Origin: Forficula auricularia
Lineage: Eukaryota; Arthropoda; Insecta; Dermaptera; Forficulidae
Assembly: GCA_024734495.1 (NCBI GenBank)
Contig: JALMQS010000099.1
Span: forward strand, 70,499,335-70,563,334
Direction of reading: 5' to 3'
DNA length: 64,000 nt
The notes beneath the pieces are model-generated. The model saw nothing but the letters and a program-made list of their open reading frames with translations. It did not search any database and was not told the origin of the DNA. Positions within the stretch are counted from its first letter, which is position 1. Every line of letters begins with the position of its first letter. Positions 34,871 through 45,648 of the stretch are shown here, piece after piece. The position numbers and the translations under genes are program-made.

Positions 34871-36690
34871 TTAATGCCGGTGGCCTTAAAAGCTAAAATA
34901 GATAGGATGACTTGAAAGAAGAGTTTGTAGGAAGTGTGTGCTGCACACACCACTTGATTTCTTTTGATTTTTTCTGAAGTCCAATTGATTCATTTTATCT
35001 AGGAATCTCTATTTACAATTTAAAAACAATGGTCTTAAGGTTTTCCAATGTTTGAGAACTACACTAGGTACGATATGTGAAATCAACATCTTCTTAGTTA
35101 ATGCTAAGAATGGTTTTAAAGGACTATTCCATTTGACTCTATTCGAAAACTCGAGTAAGAAAAATTGTTAAAAAAACCGAATGGAAATAAACAATGATTC
35201 GTGAAATGAAACTCGATTCTACTGTTGCTTACTGATTTATTTCATTTAACCTACATTAATATTATTATATAGCTCTTGCTTTTTTTCATTACTCGGTGCA
35301 GCCGGGAGGCAGACGAGGCCTTCCTGCCGGGCGGAAATTTGGAGAAAAATAATTTTCAACCATGAATTTTTATGTCTCTGGATTCAGATACCCACGATAA
35401 CTTAAGAATTAAAAGTCGTAGAATATTCGTTCTTGTGCTAAAATGTTTGTATTTCCAATGCTTGGGAGAACTGATTATTTCCAGTAATTTATTTTATTAT
35501 TCAATTGGTTAATCCAAATATTTCGAGACCACACAATAGGCAAGTCAGTGAGTTAATATAATTACAGATGTCAAAAATTCTCTATAGTATTATCAAGTGC
35601 CCTTGATCTCGCTCTGTGTTTTGATTAAGTTAAAGTCTCGTTCAAATTTTTTCAACATATAAAATTAAAAGTGATGTTTGGATGCTGGCATATTTGTATA
35701 TTACAAATAAAAACAAATGATATTTTTTGAATTTTTGAAATAAGATTGTTTTTTTTTCAAAATTTGAACATCCCGAGAGAATCTGATTCCGACAAAATAT
35801 TTACTCTAATTGAGAACTATTTAAGGGCACAATTAAAAGAGTCTTATATTAGATTATATAGTTAATTTCATGACAGAAGGGATCTTTGATTGTGTCTTGA
35901 TCTTCTTATTGTAAAATTAATACAGTGACAAAATCAGACCCTCTAGTGATGTTAGAATTTTAAAAAATTAAAAATTTCGCTTGTTTTTATTTGAATTGAG
36001 AATAATTTTTGAGTAGTTTTATTATTCGACTTAGAGTAAGTAGATCTAATTTATCCTTTTGTAAATATTATTATAGTTGTAATATGTATGGAAAAACTAT
36101 GTTACTTTGGTTAAGACAAATAAATAAAATTTAAAATTTATATTCATAATTTAATTTTTAATTACTTTAATGGGTTTTTTTCTTGTTGCAGGTGTGATAA
36201 ATAATTCATTGTGCTGAATTGCATACACGAAATATCCCGCTACTCTACTCGTGTGAGTTTCTGGTTTTTAATATTACTTATTTCTTTTATTGTATGTCCG
36301 TGACTAGAAATTTCTGTAAAAAGGAAGAAAATTCATTTTTAAACATAATTCGGGTACAATTCCCAAATGGTGAATACAACCCTTCTAATATAATCAAAAG
36401 TAGGTCAACACCAATCTTGATTTTCTATAGAAATTACTAGTCCAGAAATAAATATAAAAATTAATTTATCTTATATTAGTAGAATTATATTTTTTTTAAA
36501 GGTACTTTTTTACGATAAACATCCACATCTTAGACTGAAAATTTTATTCGACTGTAATACCTATATATGATATTTTAGACTGGTTTCAAAGTTCGAAAGA
36601 TATTTATTGCTTTTTGGGTTCAATTTCCAATAGCGTGAATGCAATTCTTCTTACATATTATAAAATTTATCCATATTTATAACAGGAATA
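34871..36690. other. Intergenic with repeat fragments
   Basis: 34985-35055 is a PLE tail fragment (inverse of 26.5 kb). 35290-35420 carries the gccgggcgg plus attttcaaccatgaattttt repeat shared with 54.0 kb. 35.6 kb shares tctcgttcaaattttttcaa with 32.15 kb. No gene. Confidence 0.4.
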
Positions 36691-36773
36691 GTAGGGAATT
36701 TGATAAATGAAAAACACCGAGTTTTTATTAAATGAGCCAAATAACTCGGTGTTTTTGATTTATCCAATTCCCT
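36691..36773. repeat. Palindrome with 'aaaacaccgagtt' arms
   Basis: gtagggaatttgataaatga...aaacaccgagtttttat faces aactcggtgtttttgattta...ccaattccctac. An 83-bp hairpin directly upstream of the Helentron-like copy 3. Confidence 0.6.
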
Positions 36774-36787
36774 ACCATTATTATTAA

Positions 36788-37688
36788 CTAGCTGCAAGGC
36801 CCTCTTGCTTACCCTGGACCCCCAACTCACGAACCCCACTCCCCCACCAATCGAACCCCACCCAGCACCTCCCGTCCCCCGCACCCGTGCACAACCACCG
36901 CCCTCACCCCACAACCAGGCACCCCAGCCCCGGCACCACCCCACTACGCCTCTGGACCCTCACCTGATCCCCCCTCATTACGCCTCTGGACCTTCACCTA
37001 AACCCTCCACTCCACCCTGTACCCCTCACCCCGTGCCACCCCCCGCACCCAGTTTTTTCATTTCTAGCCTTTTAGTGACCCATAGATTCTATATACAAAA
37101 TTTGGTTAAGTTGGCTATAAGGGTAAGAATTTTCATTTTTTGCCCCCCTTTGGGTGGTTAGTTTTTGCATTTCTAGCCTTCTAGTGACCCACAGATTATG
37201 TATATAAAATTTGGTTGAGTTTGGTCCAAGAGCAAGAATTTTCATATTTTGACCCTCCCCCTTTTTGGGTGGTTTTTGGGGGAATTTTTTTAAACAAAAG
37301 TTGTCAGAAATCACATCCACAACAACTTTGATCATGATAAAATTTGCCGTAGAGTTAATAGTTTAGGAGTTATTTTATAATTTTCATTCGTGCGCCCCCC
37401 CCCCCCCCCCCAATCCCCTTCTGGGAGTCAAAATATCAAAACGTTATATAGCTAAAAACGTAAGTTAAAAGACATCTGATCTAAATATGAAATTTCATAA
37501 TAATCCCTTAAGCCGTTTTTACGTGAATCGTGAGCAACTTTTCGCGGAACCCACGGAAGCATGTCAGACAGACAGACAGGAATTTTGTTGAGGGTGTTTT
37601 CGTTCATAACTTTGCTTGAAACGTGTGCAACCAAAAATTGGCGTTATTTGGAGCAATGTACAGACAAAACCTTAATTTTATATATATA
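36788..37688 (-). mobile_element. Helentron/DINE-like non-autonomous repeat, copy 3
   Basis: Minus strand 3' end CTAG at 36788-36791, C-rich degenerate minisatellite to about 37050, two ~115-bp units with tatataaaatttggttgagt-type blocks, short GTCT microsatellite (37563-37578), 5' end ccttaattttatata. Smaller than copy 2. Confidence 0.6.
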
Positions 37689-39609
37689 GATTTAAGGACA
37701 CGCTCATAATTTTTCAAGCAAACTTTGGGTCAATATTCAGTTTTCTATCTCAAACCGTTCGCTGATAAAAAATTTGCCAAGTCACTGGGTTTCGTGAAAG
37801 ATCATTGAGTCATGTAAAAGCTTTCATTTTTTTTCCTTCGATTTGCATTTAATCATTTTGCTAGTTGAGAATCTGGTTATAGGAATACAGGTGAGTTTTC
37901 TCTACCATGAATTCTTTTGAATATTATAGAATTTGTGAATATTTAAAACAGATTCATTGAACTGTTTGATTAAATTCCCATCATTTAGATAAAAACTCCA
38001 TAATATGTAAATATCTCTCTGGTAGATATAAATTATCTCTGTATTTCTGTTTACGTAAGAAGCTAATTTCCAATTGCTGCTAACTCGGCGTTCAGTAATA
38101 TATCGTTAATCAATGAAAATAAACCATACCATGTATTATTAGGTCGGAAAGACAAATTGAACATTTAAACATAAACAGGGTATTAGTTGAGACCACAATG
38201 GGATAGAACTTGCCCGTTCAAATTAATAGGGTCGGAAGACAGAAGAGGAAAACAAGAAGAGCGAGGCAGGAGACTAGGGTTATAGGGTCGAGGCACGGGA
38301 TTTTTTTTTTTTTTTAATTAAAACAAATTCGATAACTTAGGAATGAAAGTAAACGAGAGTTGGGATTTCTGGAATAGTTGCTATCTTGATGAGGTGTTTC
38401 TATATATATTTCAGAACCAACCGGGATGTCTTGGGGTCGACTTTTTTTTACTATTGAAGCGCCATATCTTCACAATTTCCTGTCGAAATTTGAAACTTCG
38501 GTGTTATTATCAAGATTTGTCAACTAGATAGCTTAAGATCTTTAATGTCTGCCTATATTTATTGTTTTAAAAGGTACTTTCTCAAAGTATAACCACTTGT
38601 TCAAACCATGGAAGCTTCAGCTGCAACAAAAGATCTAACTCTAAAGTGTTTTTCAAGTAGTAATTATATACTTTCTCCTTAATGTAAATACCTATATATT
38701 TTGAACAAACGTCAAGTCAACCAGTTTTTTCCTAATAAAATCCCAAATTTTATGTTAAAAAAGAACTTTTTTTTTAGTTCTTTAAAAAGCAATGATTTTT
38801 CTTGGCCAAGTTAAATATATATATTTTATTTCATGTTAGCTTTCTCAAACTTTTTGACCTGAAAAATTATGTGAACTATTAAAAATATTGAGTAAACCAT
38901 TTCATAACAAATTAACTGTGGAAAGAGGCTTTTAAGCATTGTCAGGCCACCCTGGATGCAATCTAGAAATGAGCTCAAAACTAACAGGAAATTAAGCCTT
39001 ATCTATTTTACTCACTTTTCTGGCTCATAGTAGAGCCAAAAGTCTTCGCTCTTTTCCTGAACCAAGTGTTTGTCTTGGCAAGTCAAAATTCCCATTAAAG
39101 CTTAATTTCAAAGAACCACACAATTTGAACACAAATTCGCTGTTTAATTGAATAAAAATAGAACTAGCTCATTTGATAGCTCTTTATCCCTATGAGTTCT
39201 ATAGACTAGAACTTGCTTTCTGACAATACTATTCTCATGAGCAATAACTTAAAATGTTCAATTCTTTCATCCACAAATACATTCGACTTCGGCCCAACCC
39301 AAGTTTTTTAATATAGTAACTCATATTTAATTATTTTTTCCTTAAATAATATCGATTAATTGAAAATTATGTCTTAATAAAGTTATTTGAGAATTTAATA
39401 ATTGCAAAAACCAATTAAAACATATTTTAATATTAAACGCCTGTCGACGCAATCCGCAGCACAGAAGGTTCAATTTGAATGCATAACTGAGCCACCTAGG
39501 CGCTGCCATATATCTCTAATCTCTAATCAAATGAAAATCTGTCTGGTATTAAATGGACCTACCAATCTTCCATTTCAGGAACATTTTATAATGAATTGAA
39601 TTAAAAATA
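37689..39609. other. Intergenic
   Basis: No gene recognised. A poly-T run at 38300 and unremarkable AT-rich sequence. Confidence 0.35.
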
Positions 39610-40302
39610 AGCTGACGTGTTCTGATGTGGCCATCCACTTGACTTTACCATACAACCTGGCCCCTCATTTACATTAATATTTAATAAAATTATTTATAAT
39701 CATGTAGGGGAGGGGGGTTAGTTTTTGCATTTTTAGACTCCTAGGGGCACACTGATTATGCATACAAAATTTAGTTGAGTTTGGTAAATGGCCAAGATTT
39801 TCATTTTTTGATCCCCCTCCCCCTCTTTGGGCGGTTAGTTTTTTCATTTTTATACTTCTGGGGTCCCACTGATTATGTATACAAAATTTGGCTGAGTTTG
39901 GTCAAATGGCCTAGATTTTTAATTATTAACCCCCCTCCACCCCTCTTAATTTTGGGTCGATATGCACCAAAATCTAACCAGCTCTTAATCTCAATGGACC
40001 AAAACTATTTGTGAAATTTGGTTTTGATATTCGCACTAGTTTTTGAGCTAACTCGTCCACAAAATTTGGTAACGCACAGACTAATTAACTAACAGACTAA
40101 CAGACATTTTAACAAAACAATTATTATCTCGGAAAATATAATTTTTTCTGATGTTCCCTTGAACATGCCATGGTTTTGATCAATTTTTTTAATCGAAATA
40201 GTTTCAGCCGTTTTTTAGATATTTCGAAAAAAAGAAGGAAAAAAAAACACTTTTTTCATGCGCGAATACAATACTTGACCATACCCTGTATGGTAAAGTA
40301 AA
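39610..40302 (+). repeat. ACTTTACC-ended interspersed repeat, copy 3
   Basis: Starts agctgacgtgttctgatgtg, then gactttaccatacaacctgg. Two ~120-bp core units (39715-39920). Ends accataccctgtatggtaaa. Shorter core than copy 2. Confidence 0.65.
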
Positions 40303-40504
40303 AATAGCCTAATTCATCTTGTAAGAGGAGTCTTTAACACCTCACATTACTTGATAAAATTTTTTTATTCTACACCCCATAAATAAATTCAACCCTTCCC
40401 AATAAGATCATTTGATTGAAATTTTAATACATTTTTGATTTTAGGGGAAATAAATACATATAATTTATAAATTATTTTGATTATTTATGTCCATCGATTA
40501 AATT

Positions 40505-40755
40505 AATAAAGTTGTTGTAGGGAAATAAGGACAATAGCTTATCCAAATAATTTTTATTTTTTGCCAATCAAACAGTTTGATGACTGGCCTGATATGTTTG
40601 CTAAGAAGGAATATTGATAAAATGACAAATATGCAAGGAAGTTAATTATTTGAGCTCTGAGAAAGTCAACAAAGTTGACGAAACGTTGGCAAAAAATAAA
40701 AATTATTTGCATAAGATATTGTCCTTATTTCCCTACAACAACTTTAATAATAATT
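40505..40755. mobile_element. PLE family E tail pair (inverted)
   Basis: Arms gttgttgtagggaaataagg (40510) and its inverse (about 40720-40745), spanning a tail that ends caaataatttttattttttg. Only the right arm keeps the ribozyme region: CTGAGAA (40657-40663), extra A, a perfect stem II GTCAAC/GTTGAC, GAAACGTT (40680-40687). The core has A in place of the essential G of CUGANGA. Confidence 0.55.
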
Positions 40756-41671
40756 TATAAATTTCAAATTTGTATCTTATTTAGTTTAAAAGGTACAATG
40801 CTCTGACACACAATAACACAAGATTCAATTTAAAGAAAGTGTTTTAAACTTCTTTTCTCTTCCATTCTCAGTACTCTTTTATTGATTTATTTTTAATTAG
40901 AGCTTGCTTTCCACTAAAGTTAAACTTTTATATCATTTTGTAATATTTTTCCGCTTGTCTGAAACCATCAAATTATGATTTTATTTACTTTTTTCTATAA
41001 TTTTTAATTAATTTTTATAGATTGAATAAAATTCCTAAAAATGAGCTTATTGATTTATCAGGGTTTCCCAATTTAATTCATTGCTTAAAAAACCTACTTT
41101 CACACAAATAAAAAAAGGGTTGAAATTATTCAAACTTTTTAATTAGTTTTTTATTTTTTGGAAAGTTTAAATCCATCTCGAGATATTTTCAAGAGTTTTT
41201 TCCTGCTAAAATGCAATCATTTTAGTAAGAATCGCAATATACGATGAGTGGTTTAATTTAAATCTAAATCAACAGAAAAATAAATATATATGTATACTGA
41301 TTTAGTTTATTAGATAATAATATATGAAATTATTCTTCGATAGTAGATTGTGAGAGCTACCTATCCCTATAATTATCTCTCTAAGAAGAATTGGGTTTAA
41401 TTTTTAAAAATGTATTTCTATTTAAAATAACGGCGTGACCAAATTGGACATTTTAGGTGATTTTTGTATCAATTAAATTTCATTCAAATATTTAGATTAA
41501 AATTCTGGATCAATCTTTAAAATTAGTTCATTTTCGCCAGATGGACGTCAAATAAGAATGAATTTGATATCTCAAGTTATTTGGAAGATATAATAATTTT
41601 TTTCTGCATGTGGGCCTAGGTATTGAACTAGCCGATTTTCTAACATTCAACAACTTTCGAGTTCATCTAAT
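40756..41671. other. AT-rich intergenic
   Basis: Nothing recognised. Confidence 0.4.
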
Positions 41672-41799
41672 GTTAACATATTATAAACATTCTAAATAAA
41701 ATGTATTATTGAATATCCGAACAAAATTCATCTGTTTCGATTCCCCAATGAATCAGACAGATGGGCATTGTAGTAAATTTATATAAATACTTTGTTTCA

Positions 41800-42010
41800 G
41801 ACTATAGTTTCGAACAACATCAGTCTTTTTAATTTAAAATATTTTTATCTATTATTTCTCACGAGGTCACATTACCCGATTTGGTAGAGAAAATTCATTT
41901 CCTTGTCTAAGCAAGCCAGTCACACAAACGTTTATGAGAAATAACAGATAAAATATTTCCAATTACAAAGACTATGAAACCTTCGAAACTATAGTCTCAA
42001 ACAAATAAAT
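41800..42010. mobile_element. PLE family B tail pair, decayed
   Basis: Left arm (minus) gactatagtttcgaacaaca...cagtc; right arm (plus) agactatgaaaccttcgaaa...ctatagtctc. Both keep GAAACTATAGTC but have lost part of CUGAUGA or stem II by small deletions. Confidence 0.55.
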
Positions 42011-42022
42011 TATATATATACG

Positions 42023-42276
42023 TATCGTCGTCTTAGAGTGTAAACCTGCTAAAACCATTTTTTATCTTATATGACATGTTAATACCGTTCGAAAGAAAAA
42101 GAGATGCTGCATCAACCAAGTAAAACTGCTACTTAAAATTAAGATCGTAAGTTGTAGAAAAAAATATAAAAAATAGTTCCTTTCCATACAAGAATATTAA
42201 ATTTTGTTTGTTTTTTGTCTGTCCTGTAAAATATCCTTGTTGTGAGTTAGCAGGTTTACACTCTAAGACGACGATA
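42023..42276. mobile_element. 254-bp MITE with 28-bp perfect TIRs
   Basis: tatcgtcgtcttagagtgta + aacctgct at 42023-42050 is perfectly inverted at 42249-42276. Interior AT-rich, non-coding. It sits directly after a PLE tail's ttatatatata. TSD not clear (possibly TA). Confidence 0.75.
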
Positions 42277-42349
42277 TTAATATTATATATTATTTTAGGT
42301 TAAAAATAAAATGAGAGAGTCTTCTGTTTTTTAAATAAAATAATTTTCA

Positions 42350-42412
42350 ATTATTTCTAGAGACTATAGTTTCGAAGGCATTGCCTTCATCATCAGTCTA
42401 TCACAAATATTT
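42350..42412 (-). ncRNA. Hammerhead ribozyme-like motif, PLE family B
   Basis: Minus strand: CTGATGA (42396-42390), extra T, GAAGGC/GCCTTC, GAAAC, TATA, GTC, TCTAGA. Stem I TAGA/TCTA. Confidence 0.7.
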
Positions 42413-42483
42413 CGGTATTTAGTTACAAATTAGTTACAAATTAAGATTTATGCATTGCAAATTTTGAAATATATATATATATG

Positions 42484-42665
42484 ATGTTAACATTTAAATT
42501 AAAGCGAAAGTTAAAACTTTTAGCCGGTCACTGCCCTATTTTGGTGCACTTGGGACCAGACTCGTTTTGATAGTGAACCAAAAAAGATACAGGACCCAGC
42601 CGGGTATGATCCGACATCTTCTGCGTTAAGCCCGCAAATGCCTACTCCATTTAGGCGATGGATCC
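42484..42665. mobile_element. SINE-like unit with tRNA-like stretch
   Basis: aagcgaaagttaaaactttt...agccggtcactgccctattt continues to gatacaggaccc and then a stretch whose reverse complement (gcagaagatgtcggatcata) resembles a tRNA T-arm side with an imperfect B box. A truncated direct copy without the tRNA-like part is at 42850-42982. Confidence 0.4.
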
Positions 42666-43029
42666 TCTGACTAGATCCTATAATCAAATCTTATATAAAT
42701 TCAACTCTCTAATTCAATCGCGTTTTTCTTCTATTTTCCTAATAGTATGGTTGTTATAAATTTACTACAATTCTCATCTGTCTGATTCTTTGGGGAATCG
42801 AAACAGATGAATTTTGTTCAGTTTTTCAATAATAAATTTTATTTAGAATGTTTATATGTTAACATATAAATGAAAGCGAAAGTTAAAACTTTTATCCGGT
42901 CACTGCCCTATTTTGGTGCAGTTGGGACCAGACTCGTTTTGATAGTGAACAAAGAGTTGAAAAAAAGATACAGGACCCATATATAAAATTTGCAATGCAT
43001 AAATCTTAATTTGTAACTAAATAGTGAAA

Positions 43030-43087
43030 TATTTGTGATAGACTGATGATGAAGGCAATGCCTTCGAAACTATAGTCTCTAGAAATA
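43030..43087 (+). ncRNA. Hammerhead ribozyme-like motif, best copy of family B
   Basis: TAGA (43039-43042), CTGATGA (43043-43049), extra T, GAAGGC-AAT-GCCTTC, GAAAC (43066-43070), TATA, GTC (43075-43077), TCTA (43078-43081). Stem I is perfect TAGA/TCTA, then an internal loop, then TATTT (43030-43034) / AAATA (43083-43087). Predicted cleavage after C43077. Confidence 0.75.
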
Positions 43088-43170
43088 ATTAAAAATTATT
43101 TTATTTAAAAAACAGAAGACTCTCTCATTTTATTTTTAACCTAAAATAAAAACAATTCTGTTACCATCGA

Positions 43171-44074
43171 CAGTCTAATAATATTATATAGGTATGTGTA
43201 TGTTTATTTGCATCAAGCATAGGAAAACCTCTTTGCACTTCTTTATGATTCAACAACTCTGCTACTCTCGGCAAAACAAAATCTTTTCAAATAATTAATT
43301 TCATTTTTAACCCTTAACTTTAAACCAAATAAGAACAAAATCGATCTTAAAGTTAAAAGAAATTCTTTATTATTTGTATCTAGTAACTATAATTAACCAG
43401 AATAATTATAGTATGCTGCCAAATCCATTACTAATTCACTTTAAAACGTCTGAGGCAAGAAAAAAAATCGTTTGTCGCTTGTCAACACAATAGAACTTAA
43501 TGCTATATCTATCGCAGTATAGTACAAATATAATAACCGTGGAGTGTAAATGTGATTGTATTTATAATACAAATACAAAAAGCCCCGGCGCTGGCGAAAA
43601 GAAATGCCTGGCATGAAATTGGGAAATCGAGATCCCCCCCACTGATAACTGATAGGGGGTCGTTCGGGGAGGGGGCCTGGCACTACAAACAACACACGGC
43701 ACAGTTATGTTCGCATTATTCAAAGCAATCGGCTCTGGATATTCTAATTTTATTACTGATTATTATCTGGTACAATTTCATCAAATTGCTTGGCAATTTG
43801 CCGACGGGGAAATATGAAAAGTTCAATAGATCCGACGTTATTTTTTTGCGAGAAGGGGTGTTTCGTTTTGAATATCATTGGAATTTTTCTAAAATTTTAC
43901 TTCACAAAAATATATCTAATCTTAAAAACAAAACTGTGAAAAATACTAATATATTTTGCGAAAAGGCTATTAACTACTGATTTTATTCTTAAGATTCATG
44001 TGAAACAAGGCAATTGGAATCACGCGACATACTCATTTCAAGGGTGTAAATGGAGCTGCTCACCACGTGAATAA
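43171..44074. other. PLE tail, then unrecognised sequence
   Basis: 43185-43310 is a family B tail (gcatcaagcataggaaaacc, ctctgctactctcggcaaaa). 43552-43980 is a 142-codon open frame whose start is GC-rich and end AT-rich; no domain recognised and probably chance. 44079-44155 (gggtgaccattcgtcccgga) looks like a transposon end. Confidence 0.35.
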
Positions 44075-44168
44075 AGGGTTATGCTTAGGGTGACCATTCG
44101 TCCCGGATTAAATCTCCGTGTCCCGCATTAATATATGTCCCGGAAAATGTCCCGAATTAGATAATTCA

Positions 44169-44870
44169 TCATATCATCATCATTGAGTATACAGTCCTAA
44201 GACTGGTTTGACGCAATCCCATATCCCCAATTATTTGGTCGAAATATTTTAATCTGGGTCTTCCCCTTTTCTTTCCCGCCTCCCGCTCCAAGATATCCCT
44301 AAGCAGTTTCCCATGTCTCAGTGTGTGCCCCATCATCTGACCTCTTGTCTTCTTCAGACTCTTCCACAAGGTTCTTCTTTCTCCGATTCTTCCAAGAACT
44401 TTTTCATTTGTAATTTTATCCATCTATTTGATATTCATCATTCTTCTGTAGCACCACATTTCGAAAGCCTCTAATCTCTTTCTCTCCGTTTCTCTAATTG
44501 TCCAGGTTTCACACCCGTACATGGCTATGCTCCATACATATGTCTTCAATAGCATCTTCCTGTTTTCTAAGCTGATTGAGGAGGAGCATAGTAGTTTTTG
44601 TTTTGAATTAAACCCCATTTTTGCTTGGGCAATTCTTGATTTAATTTCGTTTTCGCTCCTCCCATCCCATGTTATTTTACTTCCTAGGTAGCGGAATTCC
44701 TTAACTTTCCTTTTTCTTGGTTAATTTTGATGCATTCCTGTCTCGTTTGTTCTTTTTTTGTACAAACTAGGACCTTGGTTTTATTCTTGTTTATTTTCAT
44801 TTTGATTTCTTCTATTAGGATTTGGTTAATTCAATTCAGAGCGTCCTCTAATTCTAAAGTAGGTCCCGTA
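44169..44870 (-). pseudogene. RTE-like LINE reverse transcriptase C-terminal fragment
   Basis: On the minus strand the frame reads KMKINKNKTKVLVCTKK, then after a one-base frameshift near 44715 VKEFRYLGSKITWDGRSENE and IKSRIAQAKMGF, then LKTYVWSIAMYGCETWTIRE, AFEMWCYRRMMNIK, an in-frame TAG in the place of a Trp codon (44424-44426), and DKITNEKVLGRIGERRTLW to GKKRGRPRLKYFDQI. This is the well-known thumb and C-terminal region of RTE/craniofacial-type LINEs (FEMWCYRR, W-D--TN-EVL-R). A second stop lies at its 5' side. Catalytic palm absent. Confidence 0.8.
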
Positions 44871-45319
44871 TATCTGTGTAAAAACAGCTAAATATACTCA
44901 TCACAGATATATGTGGAGAGCAGCCACAACGTCAGGGAGACCTGATATGGCACTCAAAGAAGAAAGAAGGTCAAACCTTTAAAACTATAGTCTTTAATAA
45001 ACAAATTTTATATATAAAATATAAATAATTAAAAAATTTATTGATTATTTTATACATAGGTATAAATAAATACAAATCTTAAAACGTTTGGATTCAAATA
45101 AACGTTTTAAGATTGTTTTTTATAAAATATTTGTACCTATATATTATATTTATTAAATATATGTTTATACTTATATGCATCAAGCGGATGACAAATTCAC
45201 TGATTTCTCCTTATAAATCAACTCTGAGCATCTCGGCAAATAAACTTTTTCAAAATAAAAAAAATAAATAAAAAATATTTTTCATGTAAATACAGTAGAA
45301 AAATAGATAATTAAATTTA
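44871..45319. other. PLE tail remnants
   Basis: 44955-45010 (gaagaaagaaggtcaaaccttt, aaaactatagtctttaataa in two pieces) is a decayed family B ribozyme. 45165-45260 is its tail (atgcatcaagcggatgacaa). Confidence 0.45.
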
Positions 45320-45648
45320 GTAATGAAGGTGTTGAAGCTTTTATTTTTGTGATTAATTTGATTAAAATTTGAATTTTTAGTGAAATTACCCATAATTAAT
45401 TATAATTATATATTGAACAGGAACAAATGACACAATAACTACGACGTGTTTCGATTTACTTATCCTTGTGATCGTTCTCAAGTATGAGCACCTACTCCGA
45501 TTTTAGGTTAACTGAAATCATAGTGGGTGCTTGAATAAGTAAATCGAAACACTTCGTAATTATTGTATTATTTGTTCGTGTTCAATAAATAATTATAATT
45601 ATTCATGTGGGATTTCACTAAAAATTCAAATTTTAATAATTAAATTTA
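45307..45648. mobile_element. PLE family F tail pair, likely 13-bp TSD
   Basis: Arms 45361-45470 and about 45510-45635 are inverse copies (attaaaatttgaatttttag). ataattaaattta at 45307-45319 and 45636-45648 fits the boundaries; because it is AT-only, the match could be partly chance. The ribozyme region is altered: CTTGAGAACGAT...ATCGAAACACGTCGTA on the minus strand, with GAAAC and GUC kept but no CUGANGA. Confidence 0.55.

Larger units (their letters stand above)
41672..42872. repeat. 1.2-kb inverted repeat with nested elements
   Basis: 41672-41790 (tgttaacatattataaacat, gtttcgattccccaatgaat) is inverted at about 42750-42872. The space between holds a PLE tail pair (41800-42010), a MITE (42023-42276), the left arm of another PLE pair and a SINE-like unit. 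Confidence 0.55.
42290..43170. mobile_element. PLE family B tail pair with SINE-like insertion
   Basis: Left arm 42290-42425 (minus) and right arm 42990-43170 (plus) match the locus at 12600-12958, including the terminal aattctgttaccatcgacag. Here the spacer has been enlarged by later insertions. Confidence 0.6.

Noticed and set aside
36181..36440. Possible splice acceptor (tcttgttgcag) with a downstream 73-codon frame
   Set aside because: The sequence after the acceptor has stops in short order and the frame is AT-rich with no recognisable domain; no donor or partner exon.
43552..43980. 142-codon open frame
   Set aside because: Changes composition half way, no domain, overlapping frame on the other strand; kept only as an unrecognised stretch.
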